Assembly: GCF_036014195.1 (NCBI RefSeq)
Contig: NZ_CP107918.1
Span: forward strand, 6,882,001 to 6,946,000
Origin: Streptomyces sp. NBC_00442
GTDB taxonomy: Bacteria > Actinomycetota > Actinomycetes > Streptomycetales > Streptomycetaceae
DNA: 64,000 nt
Direction of reading: 5' to 3'
The position numbers and the translations under genes are program-made. The notes under the pieces are model-generated. The model made no database searches, was not told the origin of the DNA, and worked only from the letters and a program-made list of their open reading frames with translations. Positions 7,772 through 15,758 of the stretch are shown in pieces. How positions within the stretch are numbered: the stretch's first letter is position 1; each line of letters opens with the position of its first letter.

Positions 7772-9163
7772 ATGGAAGAGCAGCAGGCGCCGCGCGCCGA
7801 CCGCCGCGGCGGGCCGCCCCGGCGGCGGGAGGGCGCGGGACCGCCGTGGCCGCTGCGGCGCCGGGCGTGGAACGCCAAGGACACGGCGGACGCGAAGGAC
7901 ACGGCGGGCGCGAAGGACACGGCGGGCGCGAAGGGCGCTGCGGACCCGGCGGGCGAGGCGTCGCGGCTGCCGTGGGCGTCGACGGCGGCGCTCACCGTGT
8001 TCGTGCTGGTCGGCACCCACTTCGCCGCGCACGCCCAGTCCCACCGCACTCCGCTCGACGCCTTCGCGCAGGTGCTGCTCGTCGCCGGGTGCGCGGTGCT
8101 CCTGCTGCGTCTGCGCCATCCCGTCGTCGCCGTCTTCGCGACCTCGGCGGCCGCCCTGCTCTACCTCGGGGCGGGCTACCCCTACGGCCCGGTCTTCGTG
8201 CCCGTCGCCGTCGGCTGTTTCGCCGCGGTCGTCGCCGGCTGTCGTCGGCAGGCCTGGGCCGCGGTCGGCATGCTCTGGCTCGGACACCTCCTCGTCGCGC
8301 ACTGGCTCTACCGATGGCTGCCGCCCGAAGGGGACGCCGCGGCGTCGTGGGGGCAGGAACTGGGCATCGCCGCCTGGGCGGTGGCCGTCGTCGCGGTCGC
8401 CGAGCTGCTGCGCGCCCGCCGGGAGCAGTGGGCCAGGGAGCGCTCCGCGCGGCTCGCCGCCGCCAAGCGGCGCGCGGACGAGGAGCGGCTGCGGATCGCC
8501 CGCGAACTGCACGACGTGCTCGCCCACAGCATCTCCGTCATCAATGTCCAGGCCGGCGTCGGCCTCGCCCTGATCGACTCCGACCCGGAGCAGGCACGCA
8601 CCGCCCTGACCACCATCAAGTCCGCGAGCAAGGAGGCGCTCGGCGAGGTGCGCCAGGTCCTGGAGACGTTGCGCGCGCCCGGAGAGGCGCCGCGCTCCCC
8701 GGCTCCCGGCCTCGACCGGCTGCCCGAACTCGTCGAGCAGGCCGCGAGCGCGGGGCTCACCGTCACGACCACGACGAGCGGACGGCGAAGGGCGCTGCCG
8801 CCCGGCATCGACCTGGCCGCCTTCCGTATCGTTCAGGAGGCCCTCACGAACGTCGTGCGCCACTCCTCCGCACGCTCCGCGCACCTCACGGTCGGCTACG
8901 AACCGGACGCCCTGGTGCTGCGCGTCGACGACGGCGGCCCGCCGTCCGGCGGTGACGCGGGAGGCAGCGGCAGCGGCCTGATCGGCATGCGCGAGCGGGC
9001 CGCCGCGCTCGGTGGCACCATCGACGCGGGACCGGTCACGGGCGGCGGTTACCGCGTCGCCGCCAGGCTTCCGCTCGCCACCGGACCCGGCACCCTGCGG
9101 ATGCCGGACGGCCGGCCAGCCACCCCGCCCCCATCGGCCGGCGACCCCGAGGAGGGGCCATGA
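7772..9163 (+). CDS. two-component sensor histidine kinase (NarL-type partner, HisKA_3)
   Basis: This 463-residue membrane kinase has a charged N-terminus, about five hydrophobic segments (residues 75-205), and the HisKA_3 phosphoacceptor motif ARELHDVLAHSISV (about residues 240-253). A HATPase domain follows, with EALTNVVRHS (N box) and GSGLIGMRERA (G box). It would autophosphorylate the histidine in ELHD and pass the phosphate to the overlapping response regulator. The ATG at 7772 was chosen because a TAGCGT -10 box lies 8 nt upstream, suggesting a leaderless message; a GTG at 7763 is possible. Residues 35-58 are encoded by an 18-bp tandem repeat. Confidence 0.93.
   Translation: MEEQQAPRADRRGGPPRRREGAGPPWPLRRRAWNAKDTADAKDTAGAKDTAGAKGAADPAGEASRLPWASTAALTVFVLVGTHFAAHAQSHRTPLDAFAQVLLVAGCAVLLLRLRHPVVAVFATSAAALLYLGAGYPYGPVFVPVAVGCFAAVVAGCRRQAWAAVGMLWLGHLLVAHWLYRWLPPEGDAAASWGQELGIAAWAVAVVAVAELLRARREQWARERSARLAAAKRRADEERLRIARELHDVLAHSISVINVQAGVGLALIDSDPEQARTALTTIKSASKEALGEVRQVLETLRAPGEAPRSPAPGLDRLPELVEQAASAGLTVTTTTSGRRRALPPGIDLAAFRIVQEALTNVVRHSSARSAHLTVGYEPDALVLRVDDGGPPSGGDAGGSGSGLIGMRERAAALGGTIDAGPVTGGGYRVAARLPLATGPGTLRMPDGRPATPPPSAGDPEEGP
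7874..7945. repeat. 18-bp tandem repeat, four units, inside the histidine kinase gene
   Basis: Units at 7874, 7892, 7910 and 7928 share the core gcgaaggacacggcgggc; units 2 and 3 are identical. They encode an AKDTAG-like hexapeptide repeat in the cytoplasmic N-terminus. Copy number can change without breaking the frame. Confidence 0.85.
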
Positions 9164-9825
9164 TCCGCGTACTGCTCGCCGACGACCAGATCCTGGTGCG
9201 CGCCGGGTTCCGGGCGCTGCTCGACGCGCAGGGCGACATCGAGGTGGTGGGGGAGGCCGCCGACGGCGCGCAGGCGCTCGCCCTGGTGCGCGACGCGCGG
9301 CCCGACGTGGTCCTGATGGACATCCGGATGCCGCGACTCGACGGCCTCGCCGCGACCCGGCGCATCACCTCCGACCCGGAACTCGGCGGCGTCAAGGTGG
9401 TCATGCTCACCACCTTCGAGCTCGACGAGTACGTCTTCGAGGCGATCCGCTCCGGCGCCTCGGGCTTCCTGGTGAAGGACACCGAGCCGCAGGAACTGCT
9501 GCGCGCGGTCCGTGCGGTGGTCGACGGCGACGCTCTGCTCTCGCCCGGGGTGACCCGGCGCCTGATCGCCGAGTTCGCCGCGCGCTCGAAGGAGCCGACG
9601 GCCGCCGACGCCCTGGCCGGACTCACCGACCGGGAACGGGAGGTGATGGCGCTGGTGGGCCTCGGGCTGTCCAACGAGGAGATCGCCCGTCGCCTCGTCG
9701 TCAGCCCGCTGACCGCGAAGACCCATGTCAGCCGCGCGATGGTGAAGCTCGGCGCCCGGGATCGGGCCCAACTGGTCGTACTGGCCTACGAGTCGGGGCT
9801 CGTACGCCCCGGCTGGCTCGGCTGA
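9160..9825 (+). CDS. NarL/FixJ-family response regulator
   Basis: The 221-residue protein has a receiver domain with ADDQ at the N-terminus, the phosphoacceptor aspartate in VVLMDIRMP (about residue 54), the conserved Thr in MLTTFE and the Lys in VKDTEP. A LuxR-type HTH follows (TDREREVMALVGLGLSNEEI). Its ATG overlaps the kinase stop by 4 nt (ATGA), so the two are translationally coupled. It should bind DNA as a dimer once phosphorylated. The target genes are not evident; no transporter sits directly downstream. Confidence 0.95.
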   Translation: MIRVLLADDQILVRAGFRALLDAQGDIEVVGEAADGAQALALVRDARPDVVLMDIRMPRLDGLAATRRITSDPELGGVKVVMLTTFELDEYVFEAIRSGASGFLVKDTEPQELLRAVRAVVDGDALLSPGVTRRLIAEFAARSKEPTAADALAGLTDREREVMALVGLGLSNEEIARRLVVSPLTAKTHVSRAMVKLGARDRAQLVVLAYESGLVRPGWLG

Positions 9826-10073
9826 CGCGGCCCGCGGCCCGAGCCGTGGGGAAAGCGCCACAGGACGTGCACGGTCCGCCAGACGAAGACGATGAGGGCG
9901 CAGCCGCCACCGAGCAGGAGCAGCACCCGCCGCAGCGGGTAGGGGAGTTCGAGCGCGTAGCCGGAACCGGCGATCGCGCCGAACACCACTGCGGCTGCGA
10001 AGAGGGCGCTGGCCAGCGCGTATGCGATCTCGATGGTGATGGCGTCCCGCTCGGCCCGACTCCGTGTCCCCAT
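9786..10073 (-). CDS. DUF6332-like small membrane protein
   Basis: The 95-residue protein starts MGTRSRAERDAITIEIAYAL and has two hydrophobic segments (about residues 15-35 and 45-65) ending in RTVHVLWRFP. I recognise this layout as the Streptomyces DUF6332 family; the function is unknown. The ATG at 10073 was chosen, since longer frames enter the repeat-rich intergenic region. Its 3' end overlaps the convergent response regulator by 40 bp. Confidence 0.72.
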   Translation of the reverse strand: MGTRSRAERDAITIEIAYALASALFAAAVVFGAIAGSGYALELPYPLRRVLLLLGGGCALIVFVWRTVHVLWRFPHGSGRGPRQPSQPGRTSPDS

Positions 10074-10353
10074 GCGCGAAGTCTCACAGCAGGGACGCCC
10101 GGGGAGCAACCGCCGCCCGTCGGCCGCGCCCGCGGAATTGGCCGAGGACGACCCGGCCGCATGCTCACTCGCCCCACCGCGCGGCTCACGTCCTGGAGTG
10201 GTACGCCGCCCACCGTGCACCGTGCACCGTGCCCGCCCCCGTGCACAGGTCATGTCCCCTGTGGCAGACCGCACGCGCCGCACCGTGCCCGCCGCCCCGC
10301 ACAGGCCACGTCCCACCCGTCACTCCGCACGAGCCCGTGGCCCCGGGTCACCC
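10074..10353. other. intergenic region upstream of the 15-bp array
   Basis: No convincing gene is present. The DNA is C-rich, with short direct repeats such as caccgtgcaccgtgcaccgtg around 10212-10231, and it holds the promoter of the minus-strand DUF6332-like gene at its left end. The several long open frames are low-complexity His/Pro/Arg-rich translations with no codon bias. Confidence 0.5.
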
Positions 10354-10578
10354 GCCCATGTGCCGGACGCACACGTGCCGTCTGCCCATGTGCCGGACGC
10401 ACACGTGCGCCACGCCTCCATGCCCCACGCCTCCATGCCCCACGCCCACATGTCCCGAGCCCACGTGTCACCCACCCTCGTACGGTCGGCACACGGACCA
10501 CATGCCCCCGCACCACATGCCCCCGCACCACATGCCCCCGCATTGAATGCGCCCGCATTAAATGCGAGCGCATGAAAA
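10354..10578. repeat. 15-bp tandem repeat array of about 15 degenerate units
   Basis: Fifteen consecutive 15-mers, most beginning gc, run from 10354 to 10578. Examples are gcccatgtgccggac (10354 and 10384), gcctccatgccccac (10414 and 10429) and gcccccgcaccacat (10504 and 10519). Most units centre on a short dyad such as catg, cacgtg or gcattnaatgc. The last three units contain the two palindromes upstream of the MarR gene, spaced by exactly one unit. It looks like an operator that expanded by tandem duplication and then decayed away from the promoter. Confidence 0.8.
10540..10565. promoter_or_regulatory. paired operators for the MarR regulator
   Basis: Two perfect 11-bp palindromes, gcattgaatgc (10540-10550) and gcattaaatgc (10555-10565), lie 15 bp apart centre to centre. 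They sit 40-65 nt upstream of the MarR start and just before the inferred -10 box TACGGT (10593-10598). The position and symmetry suggest autoregulation by the MarR dimer. Confidence 0.6.
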
Positions 10579-10604
10579 CCGGCCACCTCTGCTACGGTGC
10601 GGCC

Positions 10605-11009
10605 ATGGCAGCTGAGAAGCCCGAGCGCCTGCTCGTGGAGGAATGGCGGGACATCCTCGCGACCCACGCGCGTACGACCTGCGAACTCGATCGGGAGCTG
10701 CACGCGTACGGGCTCTGCGCGAGCGATTTCGAGGTCCTCGACATGCTGGCCGAATTGCGCGAGGACGAGTCGGCCTGCGGGCTCCGCGTGCAGGAGCTGG
10801 CCTCGCGGATCCATCTCAGCCAGAGCGCGCTGTCCCGGCTGATCGGCCGGCTGGAGAAGGACGGCCTGGTCGTCCGGAGGATGTGCCGCGAGGACAGGCG
10901 CGGCGTGAGCGTGTCGATCACCGAGGCCGGCCGTTCCCGCCACACCGAGGTGCTGCCGTTGCAGCGCGCGGTGCTCGCCAGGATGCTGACGGCCCGGCCC
11001 GAGGCCTGA
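10605..11009 (+). CDS. MarR-family transcriptional regulator
   Basis: The 134-residue winged-helix protein has the MarR core: VQELASRIHLSQSALSRLIG (recognition helix, about residues 60-79), LEKDGLVVRR and the wing DRRGVSVSITEAG. The length is typical. The ATG at 10605 lies 7 nt after a TACGGT -10 box, so the message is probably leaderless; frames reaching further upstream read through the repeat array and were rejected. Its targets may include itself and the MFS transporter gene converging from the right, but only the upstream palindromes are direct evidence. Confidence 0.93.
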   Translation: MAAEKPERLLVEEWRDILATHARTTCELDRELHAYGLCASDFEVLDMLAELREDESACGLRVQELASRIHLSQSALSRLIGRLEKDGLVVRRMCREDRRGVSVSITEAGRSRHTEVLPLQRAVLARMLTARPEA

Positions 11010-11109
11010 CCAGTGGCGTAACCGCGGGGTCGCCCGCGCGGTGCGAGCCCCGCTGGCGGCGGTCGCATCCTCGCATCCCTTGTCCCTCCAGCCCCCAGCC
11101 CCCAGCCTC

Positions 11110-12297
11110 CTAGGCCGTCGCGTGGCGGGCGGTGCAGGCGATCAGCGAGGCGCCCGCCGCCAGCGCGGCGACCGTGGTCAGGGCGACCGGCAGGGAGGCC
11201 CATTCGGCGAGCAGCCCGATCGCGGGCGGGCCGAGAAGCATGCCGCCGTAGCCGAGCGTGGACGCCGCCGCGACACCGCCGGGGCCGGCGAGGGCGCCCG
11301 CCCGTGCGACGGCGACGGGGAAGATGTTGGCGAGCCCGAGCCCCATCACGGCGAAGCCGGCCAGGGCGAGCCAGATCTGTGGTGCGAGCGCTCCGAGCAG
11401 CATCCCGGCGCAGGCCGTGAGCCCGCCCACCACCAGGGTGCGGGTCTGGCCCAGCCGCTCCAGGAGGACGGTGCCGGAGAGACGGCCGGCCGTCATGGCG
11501 AGGGCGAACAGCGAGTAGCCGACGGCCGCGATGCCGGGCGCCGCCGCCAGGTCCTGCTCCAGGTGGAGGGCGCCCCAGTCGGCCATCGCTCCCTCGCCGT
11601 ACGCCGTGCAGAGCGCGATCGCGCCGAAGAGCAGCACCAGCCGACGGGAGCGTCCGTCGAGGCGCCGGCCCCGTGCGTGCGGGGTGCTCGGGTGTACCGG
11701 AGCCGGATGCCGCAGCAGCACCCGCCCCGCCAGCGCGGTCACCAGGAGACCGAACCCCGTCAGGGCCATCAGGTGCGAGGTGGCGGAGAGGTTTCCGGCG
11801 ACGAGCGCGCCGACCCCCGCGCCGACCATGCCGCCGAGGCTGAACGCCGCGTGGAAACTCGGCATCACCGGGCGGCGCAGCGCCGCGACCAGGTCGACGG
11901 CCGCGCTGTTCATCGCCACGTTGACGCCGCCATAGGCGGCACCGAACAGCAGCAGGACCAGGCCGAGCGCCAGGGCGGAGTGGGTCTGCGGAGGGAGCGC
12001 GATGGCCAGGGCCATGAGGCCGCCGCACGCCACGGTCACCCGATGGCTGCCGAAGCGGCGGCAGAGGCGGCCGGTGAGCACCATCGTCACCACGGCACCG
12101 GCCGAGACCCCGAGCAGGGCGAGCCCGAGCTCGCCCGCGGAGGCGCCGGTCTGCTGCTTGATCGCGGGGATACGGACCACCCAGCCGGCGAACAGGAAGC
12201 CGTCGAGGGCGAAGAACACGGTCAGGGCGGAGCGGAGGCGGAACAGGGTGGGTGTGGCGGTGTGTGAGCCATGGCCCCCCGGAACGGCCGTCCGCAC
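11110..12297 (-). CDS. MFS transporter (fucose permease/YbjJ-like)
   Basis: A membrane protein of about 395 residues with roughly 12 hydrophobic segments. The early motif FALDGFLFAGWVVRIPAIK and the GGVNVAMNSAA segment are typical of the MFS branch annotated as YbjJ or FucP-like. It is probably an exporter or sugar-type permease of the cell membrane; the substrate is unknown. The start is uncertain. The GTG at 12297 follows a TACTAA-like -10 and would be leaderless; a GTG at 12315 and an ATG at 12357 are alternatives. It diverges from a ROK regulator across a clean inverted repeat, which suggests ROK control and perhaps a sugar-related substrate. Confidence 0.85.
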   Translation of the reverse strand: MRTAVPGGHGSHTATPTLFRLRSALTVFFALDGFLFAGWVVRIPAIKQQTGASAGELGLALLGVSAGAVVTMVLTGRLCRRFGSHRVTVACGGLMALAIALPPQTHSALALGLVLLLFGAAYGGVNVAMNSAAVDLVAALRRPVMPSFHAAFSLGGMVGAGVGALVAGNLSATSHLMALTGFGLLVTALAGRVLLRHPAPVHPSTPHARGRRLDGRSRRLVLLFGAIALCTAYGEGAMADWGALHLEQDLAAAPGIAAVGYSLFALAMTAGRLSGTVLLERLGQTRTLVVGGLTACAGMLLGALAPQIWLALAGFAVMGLGLANIFPVAVARAGALAGPGGVAAASTLGYGGMLLGPPAIGLLAEWASLPVALTTVAALAAGASLIACTARHATA

Positions 12298-12320
12298 TTT
12301 GTTTAGTAGCGGCACAAAGT
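12296..12320. promoter_or_regulatory. inverted repeat ACTTTGT-N11-ACAAAGT, probable operator
   Basis: Perfect 7-bp arms (12296-12302 and 12314-12320) flank an 11-nt spacer and overlap the inferred start region of the MFS gene. ROK-type repressors bind long dyads of this shape, and the ROK gene begins 130 bp away in the opposite direction. I infer that this is its operator. Confidence 0.6.
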
Positions 12321-12449
12321 CAGGATAGGGGTAGCTCGGGGCGCGCTTCAACCACACGGACGGCAGGAGGCGGACGGCCCGCGCCGCCGTGGCGCACGGC
12401 CTTCGGCGGAGGGACGGCTTCCGTCCGGGATCATGGGAGACTCGCCCCC

Positions 12450-13670
12450 ATGAACGGCAAGGTGACCAGCACCCGGACCAGGCTCGACAGGGGCCGCGGC
12501 GCGCTCGGACCCGCCCTGGAGCTGGTGCACACCGGCCGCGCGCCCACGCGTGCCGTCCTCACCGCGGAGCTCGGCGTCACCCGCGCCACCGCGGGCGCGG
12601 TCGCCGCCGAACTCGAAGCGCTCGGCTTGATCCAGGTCGATTCCCGGCCCGCGGCGGCAGGTTCCCAGGGCCGCCCCTCGCACCGCCTCGCCGTCCACGA
12701 AGCGGGCCCCGTCGCGCTCGCCGCCCAGGTGCACGCCGACGGCTTCCGGGCCGCGCTCGTCGGCCTCGGCGGCGAGATCGTCGCCACCGACGCGGGTCGT
12801 GTCATCGTCTCCGCCGACCCGGCCCAGGTGCTTGGTGACGTCGTCGACGCGGGCGCGGCTCTCCTCAAGGGCAGCGGCCGGCGCTGTGTGGGTGCGGGTC
12901 TCGCCGTGCCCTCCGCCGTCGCCGAACCGGAGGGGACCGCGCTCAACCCGCTGCACCTGGCCTGGCCGGCCGGCTCGCCGGTACGCGAGATCTTCGCCGA
13001 ACGGGTGCGCGCGGCAGGCATCACGGGCCCCGCCTTCACCGGCAACGACGTCAACCTCGCGGCGCTCGCCGAGCACCGTCACGGCGCCGGCCGCGGAGCC
13101 CGGCACCTGCTCTGTGTCGCCACCGGCCACCGCGGTGTCGGCGGGGCCCTCGTCCTCGACGGCCGCCTGCACACGGGGAGTTCGGGCCTGGCCCTCGAAG
13201 TCGGCCATCTCACCGTCAACCCCGACGGCCGCCCCTGTTACTGCGGAAGCCGCGGCTGCCTCGACGTCGAGGCCGACCCGCTCGCCTTCCTCGCCGCGGC
13301 CGGCCGCGCGCCGGGGCCCGAGGTCTCGCTCCTCGAACAGTCGCGGGCGCTGCTGCGCACCGAGTACGAGGACGTCGCGGTGCGGCGCGGCGCAGAGGAA
13401 CTCATCGACCGGCTCGGCCTCGGTCTCGCCGGACTCGTCAACATCCTCAACCCCGACCGGATCGTCCTGGGCGGTCTGCACAAGGCGCTCCTGGAGGCGG
13501 ACCCGGACCGCCTGCGCGCCGTGGTGGCCGACCGCAGCCTGTGGGGCCGGAGCGGCGGCGTCCCGATCCTCGCCTGCTCCCTCGACCACAACAGCCTGGT
13601 GGGAGCGGCCGAGCTGGCCTGGCAGCCGGTGCTCGACGACCCGCTGGGAGCGCTGGCTCACCAGGCGTAG
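12450..13670 (+). CDS. ROK-family transcriptional regulator
   Basis: This 406-residue protein has an N-terminal MarR-like winged helix (PTRAVLTAELGVTRATAGAV, about residues 31-50) and a ROK domain. The ROK domain carries the phosphate-binding and sugar-site segments GLAVPSAV and GNDVNLAALAE, and the zinc motif CYCGSRGCLD. The HTH marks it as a NagC/XylR-type regulator rather than a glucokinase. The ATG at 12450 gives the expected short leader. It diverges from an MFS transporter and should respond to a sugar or a sugar phosphate. Its last 13 bases overlap the convergent phosphotriesterase-like gene. Confidence 0.93.
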   Translation: MNGKVTSTRTRLDRGRGALGPALELVHTGRAPTRAVLTAELGVTRATAGAVAAELEALGLIQVDSRPAAAGSQGRPSHRLAVHEAGPVALAAQVHADGFRAALVGLGGEIVATDAGRVIVSADPAQVLGDVVDAGAALLKGSGRRCVGAGLAVPSAVAEPEGTALNPLHLAWPAGSPVREIFAERVRAAGITGPAFTGNDVNLAALAEHRHGAGRGARHLLCVATGHRGVGGALVLDGRLHTGSSGLALEVGHLTVNPDGRPCYCGSRGCLDVEADPLAFLAAAGRAPGPEVSLLEQSRALLRTEYEDVAVRRGAEELIDRLGLGLAGLVNILNPDRIVLGGLHKALLEADPDRLRAVVADRSLWGRSGGVPILACSLDHNSLVGAAELAWQPVLDDPLGALAHQA

Positions 13671-14539
13671 ACGCGCCCCGGATTGCTGACGAGGATCCGC
13701 TCCACCAGCTCGTCGCCCAGGGCGAGTTCCAGCCTCGGCCGCACCCGGCGCATCAGGTACGGCATCCCCGGCGTGTCCGGTGTCACGGTGTCCCCGCCGA
13801 GCAGCAGCCGGTCGGCGAACCCGGCGTCCGCCAGCGCCGCCAGCGCGTCGGGCATCCGCCAGTCCGTGGCGTGGTTGGCCCTGGACGGCCCGTCGAAGGC
13901 GAGGTACGCGCCCGCCTCGGCGGCCAGGCGGTGCACGGTGAAGTCGGGGGAGCGGTTGAGATGACCGAGGATCACCGAGCGGGGCGCCACCTCCAACTCC
14001 CCGCACAGCAGGTCCAGCACGTCCAGCGCGCCCGTGCCCAGCTCCAGATGGACGGCGATCGGCGCACCCGTGACGTGGTGCGCCTCGGCGGCGGCGCGCA
14101 TCGTGCGGGTGGCGTGGTCGTCGAGCCCGTGGAAACCGCCCGCCACCTTGATCATCCCGGCCCGTACCCCGGTGTCGCCGATGCCCTCGGTCAGCTCGCC
14201 GACGAAGAGTCCGGTGAGACGGTCCAGGACGGAGCGGAGTACCTCGTCCGCGTAGTGGGCGGCTTGGTGCAGCCCGGTGGCGGCGACGATGTGCACCCCC
14301 GACTCCCTTGAGAGCGATGGGAGTTCGCCGGCCCGCCGGCCCATTCCGTACGGCGTCCACTGGACCACCGTGCCGCCGCCCAGCTCACGGAACGCGCCGA
14401 GCGCTTCCGCTGCCCGCCCGACGTCGTCCAGTTCCTGGCCCGGCAGTCGCGGGCTGCGGATGAAGAGGTGGTCGTGCGCGTCGACGGCACCGAGCGCGGC
14501 GGGCTCCACCCTGCCGAGGACCGTGCGTACCGCGCTCAC
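13658..14539 (-). CDS. phosphotriesterase/amidohydrolase-family metal hydrolase
   Basis: The 293-residue TIM-barrel protein has the metal motif DAHDHLF near residue 20, a central lysine in GMIKVAGG (the likely carboxylated bridging Lys), later histidines in AVHLELG and ILGHLNRS, and a metal Asp in LLGGDT. These match the phosphotriesterase family, whose natural substrates are often lactones. The GTG start at 14539 overlaps the DUF4865 stop by 4 nt, so the genes are coupled. It is the last gene of the TetR-DUF4865-hydrolase operon. The substrate is unknown. Confidence 0.85.
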   Translation of the reverse strand: MSAVRTVLGRVEPAALGAVDAHDHLFIRSPRLPGQELDDVGRAAEALGAFRELGGGTVVQWTPYGMGRRAGELPSLSRESGVHIVAATGLHQAAHYADEVLRSVLDRLTGLFVGELTEGIGDTGVRAGMIKVAGGFHGLDDHATRTMRAAAEAHHVTGAPIAVHLELGTGALDVLDLLCGELEVAPRSVILGHLNRSPDFTVHRLAAEAGAYLAFDGPSRANHATDWRMPDALAALADAGFADRLLLGGDTVTPDTPGMPYLMRRVRPRLELALGDELVERILVSNPGRVYAW

Positions 14540-15105
14540 CAGTGCCGTCCCGAGCGCAGCCCGGCGCGTCCGGGCTGCGACAGGTGCAGCACCTGGAACC
14601 GGTCGCCGGGCTCGGACGGATCGGCTTGTTCCCAGAGGGTGAACCGCACCAGCTCCCAACGGCTCGGGTCGATGGCCACGGCGCTCGCCACCACCCCGGG
14701 CGCGAGCGCCCTGTCGGCCTCCCGCGCCGCGAACGCGGCGGGTTCGACCCCGTCGGGGACCGGCACGCACAGACGGGTCGCGGTGGCCGGCACCGCCGAG
14801 GACGCGGGCCCTTCGGCGTAGGCGAGGCCGGCCCAGTGGCGTACCCGCGGCCGCCCGAAATCGTCGACGATGCCCTGGAATCCGGGGCCGCACAGGAAGG
14901 AGTTCATGCCGTCGGACGTGGCCCAAAGGTAGAACGGGGCATAGGAGTTGACCGGGGAATCGACTCCGCGCTCACGCATCAGATAGGCCTTGAGGCCGAG
15001 CCCGGGGAAGTCGTCCAGGAGGTGGCCCCGGGTGGCGACGCGCTTGCGGATGATCTCCATGTCGTAGTCGGCGGGCAGAGTGATCTCGTACTGCATGGCC
15101 TGCAC
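14536..15105 (-). CDS. DUF4865 family protein
   Basis: The 189-residue protein begins MQAMQYEITLPADYDMEII and contains RGHLLDDFPGLGLKAYL and SPVNSYAPFYLW, which I recognise as DUF4865. The family is found with TetR regulators in actinobacteria and may have a monooxygenase- or dabb-like fold, but its activity is not established. It lies between a TetR gene (85 bp upstream, separated by a heptamer repeat) and the phosphotriesterase-like gene it overlaps. The ATG at 15105 is used; the second ATG, 3 codons in, is equally possible. Confidence 0.85.
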   Translation of the reverse strand: MQAMQYEITLPADYDMEIIRKRVATRGHLLDDFPGLGLKAYLMRERGVDSPVNSYAPFYLWATSDGMNSFLCGPGFQGIVDDFGRPRVRHWAGLAYAEGPASSAVPATATRLCVPVPDGVEPAAFAAREADRALAPGVVASAVAIDPSRWELVRFTLWEQADPSEPGDRFQVLHLSQPGRAGLRSGRHW

Positions 15106-15121
15106 GGCGTTCGTTCTCCTC

Positions 15122-15156
15122 GGGCAGCGGGCAGCGGGCAGCGGGCAGCGGGCAGC
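15122..15156. repeat. heptamer tandem repeat (gggcagc)5
   Basis: Five perfect copies of gggcagc lie in the 85-bp gap between the TetR and DUF4865 genes, on the 5' side of the DUF4865 start. Slippage here would change the untranslated spacing within the operon message and not a protein. Confidence 0.9.
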
Positions 15157-15190
15157 GGTCGCGGGGCCGGTGGGCGTCGGCTGCGGGTGG

Positions 15191-15748
15191 TCACCCGGGG
15201 GCGAGCAGCGAGAGCAGGCCGCGCACTCCCGCGTCGAACGCGTCCGGCGAACCGGATGCGCGCGCCAGCACGTAGCCGCCCTGGACCGTCGCCACGACGG
15301 CCGCGGCGATCTCGCCCGGCACCACGTGTGCGCCGAACTCGCCCTGATCCAGGCCCTCTTGGACGATGGCCGCGATGCGTCCGCGCAGCCAGTCGAGCGT
15401 CTCGTCGACGGGTGCGCGCAGCGCGGGGTCTGCGATGATCTCGGGGTCCATGGTGAGGCGTCCGACGGGGCAGCCGCGCAGCACGTCGCGTTCGCGCAGC
15501 AGATAGGCCGCGATGCGCTCGTACGCCGTGCCGTCGCCCCCGAAGGTGGCCTCGGCCGTGGCTCGCATCTCCTCGGCGGTGCGCCGGATCGCGGTCAGGG
15601 CCAGATCGGGCTTGCCGGCGAAGTGGTGGTACATGCTGCCCTGGCCCGCGTCCGCCCGCTGCTGGATCGCCTTGGGGCTCGTGCCCACGTATCCACGCTC
15701 CCACAGCAGCTCGCGGGTGGCGGAGATCAGACGCTCGGAAGTGCTCAT
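15191..15748 (-). CDS. TetR-family transcriptional regulator
   Basis: This 185-residue protein has an N-terminal HTH (TSPKAIQQRADAGQGSMYHH, about residues 23-42, then FAGKPDL). Its C-terminal domain, with GCPVGRLTMD, resembles TetR proteins of the TetR_C_16/LmrA-YxaF type. The ATG at 15748 was chosen; an upstream in-frame ATG sits inside the operator. It heads the operon containing DUF4865 and the phosphotriesterase-like gene, and a dyad and direct repeats cover its promoter, so autoregulation of the whole operon is likely. Confidence 0.92.
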   Translation of the reverse strand: MSTSERLISATRELLWERGYVGTSPKAIQQRADAGQGSMYHHFAGKPDLALTAIRRTAEEMRATAEATFGGDGTAYERIAAYLLRERDVLRGCPVGRLTMDPEIIADPALRAPVDETLDWLRGRIAAIVQEGLDQGEFGAHVVPGEIAAAVVATVQGGYVLARASGSPDAFDAGVRGLLSLLAPG

Positions 15749-15758
15749 GACATCAATG

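Noticed and set aside
10033..10575. Plus-strand frame with a repeated pentapeptide (AHVPD/APAPH-like)
   Set aside because: The period comes from the 15-bp DNA array and the frame lacks a ribosome binding site and coding bias. The opposite strand shows an equally good frame, as expected for a multiple-of-three repeat. It also lacks the A(D/N)LxX pattern of true pentapeptide-repeat proteins.
10354..10578. CRISPR array
   Set aside because: Repeats are 15 bp, head-to-tail with no spacers, and no cas gene is in the window.
13658..14926. Upstream extension of the phosphotriesterase-like gene
   Set aside because: The longer frame reads through the DUF4865 gene. The GTG at 14539 with the GTGA overlap is the better start.
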